NCBI GenBank assembly: GCA_028277745.1
Contig: JANQFR010000002.1
Location: 1-64,000, forward strand
Direction: 5' to 3'
Source: Phycisphaeraceae bacterium
Lineage (GTDB): Bacteria; Planctomycetota; Phycisphaerae; Phycisphaerales; Phycisphaeraceae
DNA length: 64,000 bases
The notes beneath the pieces are model-generated. The model worked only from the letters and a program-made list of their open reading frames with translations, was not told where the DNA came from and made no database searches. Of the stretch, positions 35,546 to 44,505 are shown piece after piece. Each line of letters starts with the position of its first letter. Within the stretch, counting starts at the first letter, position 1. Position numbers and translations under genes: made by a program.

Positions 35546-38500
35546 TCACTCAAAGATCACCAGCGGGAACAGGCTCGGCTCCTTGCTCCGCGCGATGCCG
35601 TCGGCGACCTGCGCCCAACCTTCGCGCCCGCCGCCGTCGTCGTCGTTGACGATCAGGTTGAACCGCATGCCCTCGTTCCGCAGCCGGGCCGCGTCGGTCC
35701 CCATGCTCTTACAGGGCATCGACAGGCGGTACCGCAGCCCGCCGTCGATCCGATCGATCGTCAGGTCAAACGCTTCAGACGGGTCGGGGTCGCCCACCCC
35801 CGCCGACAGGTAGGTCACCGCCGCCGGCCCGGACTCGCGCAGCCCGGCGCCGAACTCCCAGTGACGGGATTGGCCGGGGAACTGGAACGCGAACTGCAGC
35901 CCGTCGGCCTTCCACATCGTGCCCGACGGGTTCGGCTGCAGGTGCACGTCGTCCGACACATCCGCCTGCATCACCAGCGCATCGCCTTCGAGCCCCAGCC
36001 AGACCGATACGCCCAGGTCCTCCGCGCCGCTCCAGACATACTTCGCCCGGTTCGGGTCGGCCTGGTTGACGTTGATCACCGTCGCGTTGAGCTCGTTGAG
36101 TACGAAGTCGGGCGGGCGCTGGCCGACCGACCCGGCCGGGATAAGCTGGGCGACGCGCAGGGGCGTCGAGAGCGATCCGGCCATCGCGCCATTGTTAACG
36201 TCGTACGTCAAGGAGAGTTGGGGCTCGGCGCCGCCGGCGGGGGCGGCCGGGGGCATCGTCAGCGCATACGTGATGCGCTGACGCTCGGTCCCCGCCGGCA
36301 CGGTCACGGTCCGGGTCGCGGGCGCGTTGCCGGGCGCGCTCCAGGCGACGGTGTAGGTCAGGTCGTTCTCGGTCGGGTTGCTCAGGAAGGCGCCGGCTTC
36401 GACGCGTTGCCCGGGCACGCCCGCCGGCGTGGCCGGCAGGGACGCGAGTGTCCCCGCGACGCGGCCCGCCCCGCCGGTGATCAGCACGTACCGGACGTCT
36501 TCGGACAACTCCAGCACCGCCAGCCCGTCCCGGACGGGCAGCGCCGACGCGTTGCCCATGATGTCCACCACCTGCGCCGTCGCGCCCGCGGGCAGGGCGA
36601 ACACGACCAACTGACCGACCGCCTGGGTCTGCTCGGCCCATGCGACCGCGAGGCGGTCGTTCTCGCCAGCGAATTCGAGCACCCAGGCGCCCGGGCCACA
36701 GTCGTGTTCCTTCTCGAACGTCCGGCCGCGCATCATCTTGGCCAGCTCGTTGAACGCCGCGACCTGTGGGAAGGGTGAGGCGGTCCTGCCGCCGCTGACC
36801 ATCGCGTAGTGATTCTCGTGGCGCATCCGCATCACGAACCACGTGAAGCCCTGGGCGCCGCGCGCCCGCGCGAAGGCGATCTTCTTGACCAGCTCGTGCG
36901 CTTGCCGCTTCCGCGAGATGTCGTGGCCGGTCGCCACGCCGGTCTCGGTGAAGAAGATCGGCTTGTCCTCCCGTAGCCGCGCCCGGTATTCCGCCATCGG
37001 CCCGTCGACCGCCTGCCGGAAGCCGCGGAAGTGGCCGTGCTGGTGGAGGCAGACGCTGTCGTAGTAATCCTGGCCCTCGACGATGCTCCGCTCGATCAGG
37101 TCGGGGTTGAGGTTGTGCCCGCCGTGCCCAAGCATGGTGGCGATGCCGGCGCCGAGGAGCACGGCGTCGGGGTGGTGGGGCTTGACCTCCTCGTGGGCGA
37201 TCCTCATCAGCTCGATGAACTGATCGGTCGTGCCGCGGTAGAAGCCCGAGAGGTCGGGCTCGTTCCACAGCTCGTAGGCGATGATGTTCTTGCCGCTGCC
37301 GTACTTGGCCATCTCACGCACGAACGCCCGCCAGGCGTCGGGGTCGGGCGCCATGCGCGAGGGCGGGCCGCTCGGCTTGAGGTTGAGCCCCTGCCGTTTG
37401 ATCCGGGCCTGCAGGTCGTCCATCGCGCCGTCCGCGACGGCCCACTTGGGCGTGAAGGTCAGGCCGTAGACGCCTTTGAGCCCGTGCTCTTCGAGCAGCG
37501 CGAGCTCGGCGTCGAGCTGGGCCCAGGCGAACGAGTCGCCGGAATTGCGCTGGATCTTCGGCCAGGTGTGCCCCACGCGCAGGTAATCGGCGCCGATCAG
37601 CGACGCCAGCTCCGCCTGCCAACCCCCTTGCTTGGGCGAACCGATCCGGGCGTCGATGCCGAGCCAGAACCCCTCGGCGGGCGGGTGCGCGCGCCGGCCC
37701 GCGGGCTCGAGGTGCAACAGGGTCTGCGCGCCCTTCTCGACCTTCCCGTCCTCGGCGCCCAGCGTCACCCGCATCTCGTACCAGCCGGTCTTGTCCAGAG
37801 CGTCTTCGACCACGATCTCCTGCGTCTGCTGCGCCGGCACGGTGAGGCCCGGCTTCGACCATTGCGCAACCGTGCCGTCAAAGTGCTCGAACGCCAGCTC
37901 CAGGTCGAACGACGCGTCGGCGCTGCCGGCGTTGCGCACCTGCACGACCACCGGCTCGTCCCGGTCGGCGCGGAACAGGGGGATGTTCGCGGTGCGCTTC
38001 AGGTCGACGCTCACGCGCGCGAGCCGCGCGTTGGCCGAGATGTCGTTGGGGTCGAACGGGTTGCGGCTGATATGGCCGAGCTTGACCGAGCCGCCTTGAT
38101 CGTTGGGCGCCAGCAGCAGGAGGCTCTGGAAGCGCATCGGCAGGTCGATCTTGCCGCGGTGCTTCGCGTCGCCGCCGTAGCTGGTCTCGAAAGCGTTCGG
38201 GTCGAGTTCGACGCGCACGTCCCGCCACCCGGCCGGGCCGGGGGCGAGGCGGATCGGCCACTGAAAAATCTCGCCATTGGCGTCCATCGCGCGGACCGCC
38301 ATCTTCGAGAAGCCCTCGTAGCCCGTGGGGTCGATCGGGATCGACAGGGTGACCCCCTTGTCGAACGCCAGCAGGTCCGGCCGGCCGCCGATCGGGACTT
38401 CCATCAACCGCTTGGCCCCGTTCGCCCAGCGCAGCTCGCGCCACGGCTGACCCTCGCTGGCGTCGGACATGGAGTGTTTTTTCTTCTTCGCGGCGTGCTG

Positions 38501-39208
38501 AGAGATCGCGCGGCTCTGGTCGACGCGGGCCAGCACCACCGGCAGCCCGCCCTCGGCCGGGGGCGCCTCGAGCGCAGCCGCGTCGACGTTCGCCGCCGCG
38601 TGCGCCTGCCTCGTCGCGGGCGCCGCACCGCCGGTCTCCCCGGAAACGGCCGCCATGGCGTCCACCGCGCCGCCCTCGGTTTCGCTGATCCACAGACTCA
38701 CCGGCTCTTCTGGTTTCTGCCGGGTGACCATCACCAGGCCGAACCACTTGGGCGCCCCGTCGAACGCCTTGTTCTTGTCCCCGCCGTAGGTCGTCTCGGC
38801 CTGCGCGGGGTCGAGGGTCCAGGTCAGCTTCTGCCAGCCGTCGGCGTCAGCGCTCAGCCGCCTGCCGAACTGGTAGACCTCGCCGCTCTCGTCGACGATG
38901 CGCAGCGCCACCGCCTTCACCGCGCCCGCGGGCTCGTCACGCACCCAGAGGGTGACCTCCATCCCCGGCTGCCAGGCGTCGAGCGGGGGCCGATCGGGCA
39001 GCATCACCTCCATCAGCGACCGCCCCCCGCCGTTCCAGCTGACGCGGTACGCGACCCCATCCGCGCCGTTGTCCGCATAGCCGCCGGATTGGTTGTGCCG
39101 GTCGGCGCGCCAGACATTGAGCTTGGGTTTCTCGTCGAGTGGGACGGCCGACGCATAAGAGGCGGCGACGAAGGTAAAACAAAGGGCGAGGGAGCTAAGA
39201 CGTTTCAT
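35546..39208 (-). CDS. large secreted clan-A glycoside hydrolase with duplicated N-terminal and C-terminal binding domains
   Basis: 1220 residues with a signal peptide (cut near YASA). Two related beta-rich domains at about 50-180 and 255-382 share the pattern GExxQ...GW...LDP...ET(T/S)YGGD. A (beta/alpha)8 barrel follows (about 520-870) with WNEPDLSGFY (acid/base about Glu650) and IFFTETGVATG (nucleophile about Glu755), resembling GH39-type clan A enzymes. An Ig-like region and a C-terminal CBM9/DOMON-like domain (about 1050-1220; DVHLQPNPSGTMWKADGLQFAF) end the protein. Substrate unknown; probably a polysaccharide. Confidence 0.75.
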   Translation of the reverse strand: MKRLSSLALCFTFVAASYASAVPLDEKPKLNVWRADRHNQSGGYADNGADGVAYRVSWNGGGRSLMEVMLPDRPPLDAWQPGMEVTLWVRDEPAGAVKAVALRIVDESGEVYQFGRRLSADADGWQKLTWTLDPAQAETTYGGDKNKAFDGAPKWFGLVMVTRQKPEEPVSLWISETEGGAVDAMAAVSGETGGAAPATRQAHAAANVDAAALEAPPAEGGLPVVLARVDQSRAISQHAAKKKKHSMSDASEGQPWRELRWANGAKRLMEVPIGGRPDLLAFDKGVTLSIPIDPTGYEGFSKMAVRAMDANGEIFQWPIRLAPGPAGWRDVRVELDPNAFETSYGGDAKHRGKIDLPMRFQSLLLLAPNDQGGSVKLGHISRNPFDPNDISANARLARVSVDLKRTANIPLFRADRDEPVVVQVRNAGSADASFDLELAFEHFDGTVAQWSKPGLTVPAQQTQEIVVEDALDKTGWYEMRVTLGAEDGKVEKGAQTLLHLEPAGRRAHPPAEGFWLGIDARIGSPKQGGWQAELASLIGADYLRVGHTWPKIQRNSGDSFAWAQLDAELALLEEHGLKGVYGLTFTPKWAVADGAMDDLQARIKRQGLNLKPSGPPSRMAPDPDAWRAFVREMAKYGSGKNIIAYELWNEPDLSGFYRGTTDQFIELMRIAHEEVKPHHPDAVLLGAGIATMLGHGGHNLNPDLIERSIVEGQDYYDSVCLHQHGHFRGFRQAVDGPMAEYRARLREDKPIFFTETGVATGHDISRKRQAHELVKKIAFARARGAQGFTWFVMRMRHENHYAMVSGGRTASPFPQVAAFNELAKMMRGRTFEKEHDCGPGAWVLEFAGENDRLAVAWAEQTQAVGQLVVFALPAGATAQVVDIMGNASALPVRDGLAVLELSEDVRYVLITGGAGRVAGTLASLPATPAGVPGQRVEAGAFLSNPTENDLTYTVAWSAPGNAPATRTVTVPAGTERQRITYALTMPPAAPAGGAEPQLSLTYDVNNGAMAGSLSTPLRVAQLIPAGSVGQRPPDFVLNELNATVINVNQADPNRAKYVWSGAEDLGVSVWLGLEGDALVMQADVSDDVHLQPNPSGTMWKADGLQFAFQFPGQSRHWEFGAGLRESGPAAVTYLSAGVGDPDPSEAFDLTIDRIDGGLRYRLSMPCKSMGTDAARLRNEGMRFNLIVNDDDGGGREGWAQVADGIARSKEPSLFPLVIFE

Positions 39209-39271
39209 ATCGGTGCTTCTGCAAACGGGGGTTGGTCGGCCGAACCGTTCGGCCGCGGTTGGGGTTTCTCG

Positions 39272-39946
39272 TCAGGGCGCCGGCTGCCCCCTGAAATAGC
39301 GGAGGCCATCGGGCGCAATCCAGAACAAGACATCGTGATCGAGCAGGCCCTGGTCCTTGAGCGTCTCCGCGTGGCCGTCCATCGCCCACACGTTGACGCC
39401 GCCGAGGTGACGCTGGTGGCTGATCTGGTTGCGGGAGCGATTGTTGTTGACGCCCAACTGCCACTGGCCGGTCTGCTTGAAGTGAATGCTGTACTCGGCG
39501 GTGTCGGACACCAGCAGGAACTCCGACGGCTGATGCTCGTCTTCCAGCTCGTGAAATTCGAGTATGCGGATCGCGTCGCGCGCCGGCGCGGGCTCGTTGA
39601 TCTGCGGCCACGACACGTCTTTATCGATACGGATGCCGTAGATCCTGCCGCTGCCGTCCCAGACAAACGGCTCCCAGGCCGGGCACACCCCCGCGTCACC
39701 CGAGGTTAGGTAACCGTTGTCGAGCAACGGGCTGATCCAGTTCGTCACGTCGCGGAGGATCTTCCCGTTGAAATCATCGGCGTAGATCTTCAGCGCGATG
39801 CCGGCCTGGCGCTGGTTGCTCAGACACTGCGCGCTGCGGGCCGCGTCGCGCGCGGTCTTCAACGCGGGCAGCAGCAACGCGACCAACAGCGCAATGATGC
39901 TGATGACGACCAGCAACTCGATCAAGGTGAAACCGTGGTGACGCAT
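39272..39946 (-). CDS. pseudopilin-like protein with prepilin N-terminal motif
   Basis: 224 residues. The leader [21 protein letters not shown] has the prepilin cut before Phe and Glu at +5. It continues [27 protein letters not shown], and near the C-terminus has [14 protein letters not shown]. Same family as the gene at 8921. It sits between the PEP-CTERM gene and the large glycosidase, which suggests a role in surface display or secretion linked to the locus; this is inference. Confidence 0.85.
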   Translation of the reverse strand: MRHHGFTLIELLVVISIIALLVALLLPALKTARDAARSAQCLSNQRQAGIALKIYADDFNGKILRDVTNWISPLLDNGYLTSGDAGVCPAWEPFVWDGSGRIYGIRIDKDVSWPQINEPAPARDAIRILEFHELEDEHQPSEFLLVSDTAEYSIHFKQTGQWQLGVNNNRSRNQISHQRHLGGVNVWAMDGHAETLKDQGLLDHDVLFWIAPDGLRYFRGQPAP

Positions 39947-40019
39947 GGCCGGGCTCCATCAAGTGAGTCGAAATGGGCGGCGGGCCAGTCGGGCCCCGCC
40001 TCAGGAGCAGGAGCAAACA

Positions 40020-40739
40020 TCAATCACTTCGCTTCGAAGATGAACGGCCCAGCAGGCACAGGCCGCCAAGCCCCAGAAGCGCGAGCGACGTGGGCTCGGG
40101 CACGAGGGTGACCAAGAAGTTGTCGTAGGCGATGTCTTCCAGGTTGGCGTTGGCGAACTCGGTGATGATCAAGTCGAGCGTCGACTTGCCGGCGGTCACC
40201 GAGTTGTCGAGCGTCAGCGTATAGGTCTGGAAGGCCGAGGGGGTCGCCGCGTTGTCGCTCCCGTCAGACGGCTCCAGGAGCGTCGTACCCGAAAACGTGC
40301 CGACGAACCCGCCCAGCCCGTCGCCGCCCCGGTCGGCCAGGATCGTCAGCGGGGTATCGTCGTCGAGCTTGATGCTGACCTCGATGCCTTCGGCCGGCTG
40401 GTCCATCCCCGCGAGCGACGCGGCCTGAAAGCTGATCACGATGCCGCTCAGGCCCGAGATATCGAGGTCGGCGATCGTGATGACCGCCGTCGCGCCGCCG
40501 AGCTGATCCGCGAAGAGAAAGTTGCCCGAGGCCCCGCCGGGAAACGTCTTGCCGAGGGTGGCTTCGGTGTGGATCGGCGCATCGTTGACCACGTCGGTCG
40601 CGACCAGGCCGCTGACGTCGGTGCTGTCGTCCACCCCCGCGGTGAAGGACTCGAAGTCCTGCTGATAGATGATTACCGCCGACGCCTGCCCGGCGACGAG
40701 GCCGGCCGCCACGGCCAGCAGTAAAGCTCTGCAATGCAT
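40020..40739 (-). CDS. PEP-CTERM secreted protein
   Basis: 239 residues from ATG 40739, with GGAGG at a good distance. A signal peptide ends near ASA (about residue 21). The middle is a beta-rich jelly-roll-like domain beginning IIYQQDFESFTAG, typical of surface or carbohydrate-binding proteins. The C-terminus is a PEP-CTERM sorting tail: VPEPTSLALLGLGGLCLLGR, membrane helix and basic end. The tail is removed by an exosortase during export, usually in organisms that make exopolysaccharide. Probably the first structural gene of the polysaccharide locus. Confidence 0.85.
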   Translation of the reverse strand: MHCRALLLAVAAGLVAGQASAVIIYQQDFESFTAGVDDSTDVSGLVATDVVNDAPIHTEATLGKTFPGGASGNFLFADQLGGATAVITIADLDISGLSGIVISFQAASLAGMDQPAEGIEVSIKLDDDTPLTILADRGGDGLGGFVGTFSGTTLLEPSDGSDNAATPSAFQTYTLTLDNSVTAGKSTLDLIITEFANANLEDIAYDNFLVTLVPEPTSLALLGLGGLCLLGRSSSKRSD

Positions 40740-40840
40740 GAGAAACCTCCGTTCGTGAAAAGTAAGACGTGAATCACTGGACATATGTTTTCGACTTCAT
40801 CAACTCCATACGCATGCGCCGCGTTTTCTCGCGATGCGTC

Positions 40841-42022
40841 TCATGAAGACCTCTCCACCTCGATCAGCCGGGACGGGATCACCGAAAACCGGGGGGCGGC
40901 GTCGCGGTCCGCGACGCGTTCGAGCAAGACCTCGACCATCCGCCGGCCCAACGCCGCGTCGTCCTGCCTGATGGTGACGATCGGGCCGGCCGACTCCCAC
41001 TGCGCTTCGGGGCATTGCTCCCAGTCGCCGTCGTAGCCGGCGATCAGCACGTCCCGGTTGGGTTCGAGCCCGAACAACCGGCAGGCGGCGGCGGCCTCGT
41101 ACGCCAGCCGGTCGGTCGGCGTGAGGATCGCGTCGACGCGGCCGGGACCGGTCAAATATTCGACCAGGTACCCGGCCGCGTGACGGACTCGGGTGTCAAA
41201 GTACGCCTTGCCTTCGATGCCCATCAGCTCGGGCCGGGCGCATTCGAGCGCGGGAAGCGCCTCGAGGCCCAGCTCCTTCGCCGCCAGTTCGTAGCCCTCG
41301 TCACGATGAGCCAGCCACGCCGGGCGAAGGGGCCTGCTGATCCGGTAGGGCCAGTAACGCAGGACCCGCTTGCAGCCGCGGGCGGCGAGCCAGCGCGTCA
41401 GCTGCGCGGCGCCGTCGACGTGGTCGCCGGTGACCATGTCGTAACCGTCCGACACGATCTCTTCACCGAACAGCGCGACCGGGATGCCCGCCCGCCTCAG
41501 GCGCACGAGCATCGCGGCGTCTTCGTCAGGGCTCTGGCCCGTGGCGATGACCACGCACCCCATCGGGCGGCCCTCGATCAGCCGGCCGAACTCCTGCTCG
41601 TCCGTCGAACGCGGGTGCACCAGCATCGCGTGGCAGCGCCGGTCATGCGCCGCGGCGAGCAGGCCCTCGATCAGCTTGCCGAGCCAGCTCGACGTCCGCC
41701 GGGCGCCGTGCAGGCCCTGCACCGACGTGAGCACCAAAATGGAGCCCGACAACAGACCCCGCGCCGCGGCGGCGCGCGGCGCCGACCCGGCGACATGGAG
41801 CCGCCGGCCTTCACGCCGGATCAGGCCGTCGTCCTGCAACGCCGCCATCGCCCGGCAGACCGTCCCCTTGTCCACCCGCAGCGTCTGCGCGACATCGCGC
41901 ATCGTCGGCAGCGGCTCGCCGGTGCGCACCTCACCCCGCTCGATCCAGCCACGCACCGCTTCCAGCACACGGACCTGCCCTTTCGGCTGAGTCGGAACAC
42001 GATCAGAAGTGAGTGGAGGCAT
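40841..42022 (-). CDS. AraR-like regulator: GntR-type HTH fused to LacI-type sugar sensor
   Basis: 393 residues. The first 75 form a GntR winged helix (LEAVRGWIERGEVRTGEPLPTMRDVAQTLRVDKGTVCRAMAALQDDGLI). From about 90 on a periplasmic-binding-protein fold of the LacI/GalR type is seen (GCVVIATG, DGYDMVTGDHVDGAAQLTRWL, DAILTPTDRLAYEAAAACRL, VLIAGYDGDWEQ, IVTIRQDDAALGRRMVEVLL). This domain order is that of AraR, a sugar-responsive repressor. It heads a minus-strand run of PEP-CTERM, pseudopilin, glycosidase, rhamnosidase and sulfatase genes and is the likely local switch. Confidence 0.85.
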   Translation of the reverse strand: MPPLTSDRVPTQPKGQVRVLEAVRGWIERGEVRTGEPLPTMRDVAQTLRVDKGTVCRAMAALQDDGLIRREGRRLHVAGSAPRAAAARGLLSGSILVLTSVQGLHGARRTSSWLGKLIEGLLAAAHDRRCHAMLVHPRSTDEQEFGRLIEGRPMGCVVIATGQSPDEDAAMLVRLRRAGIPVALFGEEIVSDGYDMVTGDHVDGAAQLTRWLAARGCKRVLRYWPYRISRPLRPAWLAHRDEGYELAAKELGLEALPALECARPELMGIEGKAYFDTRVRHAAGYLVEYLTGPGRVDAILTPTDRLAYEAAAACRLFGLEPNRDVLIAGYDGDWEQCPEAQWESAGPIVTIRQDDAALGRRMVEVLLERVADRDAAPRFSVIPSRLIEVERSS

Positions 42023-42051
42023 CGACGTTAATCTCTCTTGATCCAGCCGCC

Positions 42052-42132
42052 ATTATGTATGCAAGTCTGTATGTATGTCAACAGAATTCGCTAATTGTAC
42101 GCATATTTTCTCGATTTTATTGATTGTATGCA
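42052..42132 (-). promoter_or_regulatory. regulator promoter with a cluster of TGTAYGCA boxes
   Basis: On the minus strand TTGACA (42076-42081) and CATAAT (42052-42057) are 18 bases apart. On the plus strand TGTATGCA (42056-42063), TGTATGTA (42068-42075), TGTACGCA (42096-42103) and TGTATGCA (42125-42132) form an array. Two boxes overlap the core promoter. The box is close to half of the AraR operator as I remember it (TTGTACG), fitting the regulator type. The whole region is AT-rich against a GC-rich background. Confidence 0.5.
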
Positions 42133-42246
42133 CTATTGTTCCGTGCGAAAGTTCGCGTCATCCACGACACATCTCTCAAATAGAATCGCGCCGAGCGGGC
42201 GGGGCCTGCCCCGCGCTCGGTTCGCCACCGGCTGTTGCTTCCGTCG

Positions 42247-44106
42247 TCAAGCCGTTTGAAGCAGCTCGCGCGCCTTATCCACCGCGTCGGCGAGGGGGAC
42301 GAGCTCGCCGCGGTCGCCGTTGGCGCCGTTGCGGAGCTTCATCTCGACGTTGCCGTCCTTGAGGCCCTTGTCGCCCACGGTGATGCGCAGCGGGAGGCCG
42401 ATGAGGTCGGCGTCCTTGAACTTCGGGCCGGGCCGCTCCGCGCGGTCGTCGATCAGCACGTCATGCCCGGCCGCTTCGAGGTCGGCGGCGAGCTGGTCCA
42501 CCACCGACCGGACCTGCCCGTCGTACTTGATGGGCGTGATGATGACATCGAACGGCGCCAGGGCGCGGGGCCAGATGATGCCGTTGTCGTCGTGGCCGGT
42601 CTCGTTCTCGATCGCCGCGGCGAGGATGCGGTTGACCCCGATCCCGTAGGAACCCATCAGCACCGGGACCTGCTGGTTGTGCTCGTCGAGGACGGTCAGG
42701 CCCAGGGCGCCGGAGTATTTCGTGCCGAGCTTGAAGATGTGGCCCAGCTCGATGGCGTGGTGGCTGTGCAGGACGCCCCCGTCATTCTTGGGCGAGGGGT
42801 CGCCGTCCCGGGCGTTGCGGATGTCGGCGACGATGATCTCGTGCTCGCCGATGATGCTCGACACCTCGCGTTTCCAGTTGAAGTGCCTGACGTGGTGGTC
42901 TTTCTGGTTGGCGCCCGCCGCCCAGTCGTGGTCCTGGGCGGCGTCGATGTCGACGACCAGGCGGGTGATCGGCTCGACGTCGACCGCGTGCGGGCCGACG
43001 TACCCGACGACGAAGCCGCGCCGCTCCGCGTCGTGCGGCTCGATCAGCGACACGGTTTCGATGTCCGGGTTGATCGATTCGACGATCCGCTTGAGCTTGG
43101 CTTCGTTGACCTCATGGTCGCCGCGGACCACGGCGATCACGAAGAACCGCTCGCTGACGAACGCGCGGGGGTTGGGCACGGTGGCCGCCTCGACCTGGTG
43201 CTCCTTCCTGACCGTCTGCGGATCGCTGAGGCTGGCCTCGTAGACCAGGGTCTTGAGCATGTCGCGGGGCTGCACGCCCAACAGCCCGGCGACCTGCTCG
43301 ATGCCCGGGGCGTTGGGGGTGTGGACTTTCTCGAGCTTCCGGGTCGGCTCGGCGGCGAGGGTGTGGGGCCGATCGCCGATCGCACATTTCTCCATGTTGG
43401 CGGCGTAGTTGCCCTTGTCCGAAACCAGGACGACGTCCTCGCCGGTGGGGGCGGGGGCCATGAACTCGTGGGACGCATTGCCGCCGATCGGGCCGGCCTC
43501 GGCCTCGCAGACCTGGAACGGGATCCCGCAGACGGTGAAGATCCGCTCGTACGCCGCATACTGGGCCTGGTAGGCCTCGCCCAGCCCGCCCGGGCCGTCG
43601 AGCGTGGCGTGGAACGAATAGGCGTCTTTCATCTGGAACTCGCGCGACCGCAGCACGCCGAACCGGGGCCGGTACTCGTCGCGGAACTTGGTCTGGATCT
43701 GGTACAGCGTCTTGGGCAGGTCCTTGTAGGACTTGATATATGCCGCCATGAGGGCGGTGACGACCTCTTCGTGGGTCGGGCCCAGGGCGTTTTCCCGGCC
43801 GTGGCGATCGCTGATCACGAACAGGTTCTCGCCATAGACCTTGCGCCGGCCGGTGGACTCCCACAGCTCGATCGGCTGGAGCGAGGGCAGCAGGACCTCG
43901 GCGGCGCCGATCGCGTCCATCTCCCGGCGGATGATCGCCATCGCCTTGTGCAGCGACCGCAGCCCCAACGGCAGGTAGTCATACACCCCCGAGCCGACCC
44001 GGTGGATCAGCCCGGCCCGGATCATCAGCCGATGAGAGGGCACCTCGGCGTCGGCGGGGACCTCCCGCGCGGTGGGGATCAGCGTCTGGGACCACTTGGT
44101 GGGCAT
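42247..44106 (-). CDS. proS: prolyl-tRNA synthetase, bacterial type
   Basis: 619 residues. Class II core: SHRLMIRAGLIHRVGSGVYDYLPLG, ENALGPTHEEVVTALMAAYIKSYKDLP and motif 2 TKFRDEYRPRFGVLRSREFQMKDAYSFH. An editing insertion of the YbaK type lies at about 225-390 (EKCAIGD, GIEQVAGLLGVQPRDMLKTLVYEA). Motif 3 MGSYGIGVNRILAAAIE is followed by the anticodon-binding domain. This is the bacterial ProS with insertion domain, not the archaeal or eukaryotic-like form. Charges tRNA with proline. Confidence 0.96.
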   Translation of the reverse strand: MPTKWSQTLIPTAREVPADAEVPSHRLMIRAGLIHRVGSGVYDYLPLGLRSLHKAMAIIRREMDAIGAAEVLLPSLQPIELWESTGRRKVYGENLFVISDRHGRENALGPTHEEVVTALMAAYIKSYKDLPKTLYQIQTKFRDEYRPRFGVLRSREFQMKDAYSFHATLDGPGGLGEAYQAQYAAYERIFTVCGIPFQVCEAEAGPIGGNASHEFMAPAPTGEDVVLVSDKGNYAANMEKCAIGDRPHTLAAEPTRKLEKVHTPNAPGIEQVAGLLGVQPRDMLKTLVYEASLSDPQTVRKEHQVEAATVPNPRAFVSERFFVIAVVRGDHEVNEAKLKRIVESINPDIETVSLIEPHDAERRGFVVGYVGPHAVDVEPITRLVVDIDAAQDHDWAAGANQKDHHVRHFNWKREVSSIIGEHEIIVADIRNARDGDPSPKNDGGVLHSHHAIELGHIFKLGTKYSGALGLTVLDEHNQQVPVLMGSYGIGVNRILAAAIENETGHDDNGIIWPRALAPFDVIITPIKYDGQVRSVVDQLAADLEAAGHDVLIDDRAERPGPKFKDADLIGLPLRITVGDKGLKDGNVEMKLRNGANGDRGELVPLADAVDKARELLQTA

Positions 44107-44201
44107 GGCGGGGCATCCTGATGCGGTTGGATCGGAGAAAACGGCATCTTACCGGCTGCCCAACGGTTGTGGGCCCGCCGGGCGACGGTTATGATCCGTG
44201 G

Positions 44202-44414
44202 ATGAGGCTGCGTTGGGCGTTGACGTTCCCCCTGATGGCCCTGATGGGGCTTGGTTTGATCGGGTGCAACGATCCGCTGTTCCCTGAGGACGTGCCGCGG
44301 TCGCCTTACGCCCGATACTCGGACCTGCGGGGGCAGAACCGGGCCAAAACCGAAAAAGACGCGTTCGGCAGGCCTCAGCCGGCGCTGAGGGAACGGCTGG
44401 CCCCGCTGGAGTAG
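44202..44414 (+). CDS. small lipoprotein, function unknown
   Basis: 70 residues from ATG 44202 (MRLRWALTFPLMALMGLGLIGC). The lipobox LIGC places the lipid-modified Cys at 22. The remaining 48 residues are polar and Pro/Arg-rich, with no recognisable domain. An upstream in-frame ATG at 44121 would spoil the signal peptide. Divergent from proS. Confidence 0.65.
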   Translation: MRLRWALTFPLMALMGLGLIGCNDPLFPEDVPRSPYARYSDLRGQNRAKTEKDAFGRPQPALRERLAPLE

Positions 44415-44505
44415 GTGGCCGGCAGCACTGGCGGAGACGGTTTTATCAGGCTATTTGGGACCGAATCTCAAAGTTTGCTTGATCTTTCGCCGATGTAAGG
44501 TAGGA

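Noticed and set aside
37031..39709. 892-codon plus-strand frame opposite the large glycosidase
   Set aside because: Antisense shadow; the minus-strand protein has a signal peptide and both catalytic Glu motifs.
42235..44121. 628-codon plus-strand frame opposite proS
   Set aside because: Antisense of a complete prolyl-tRNA synthetase.
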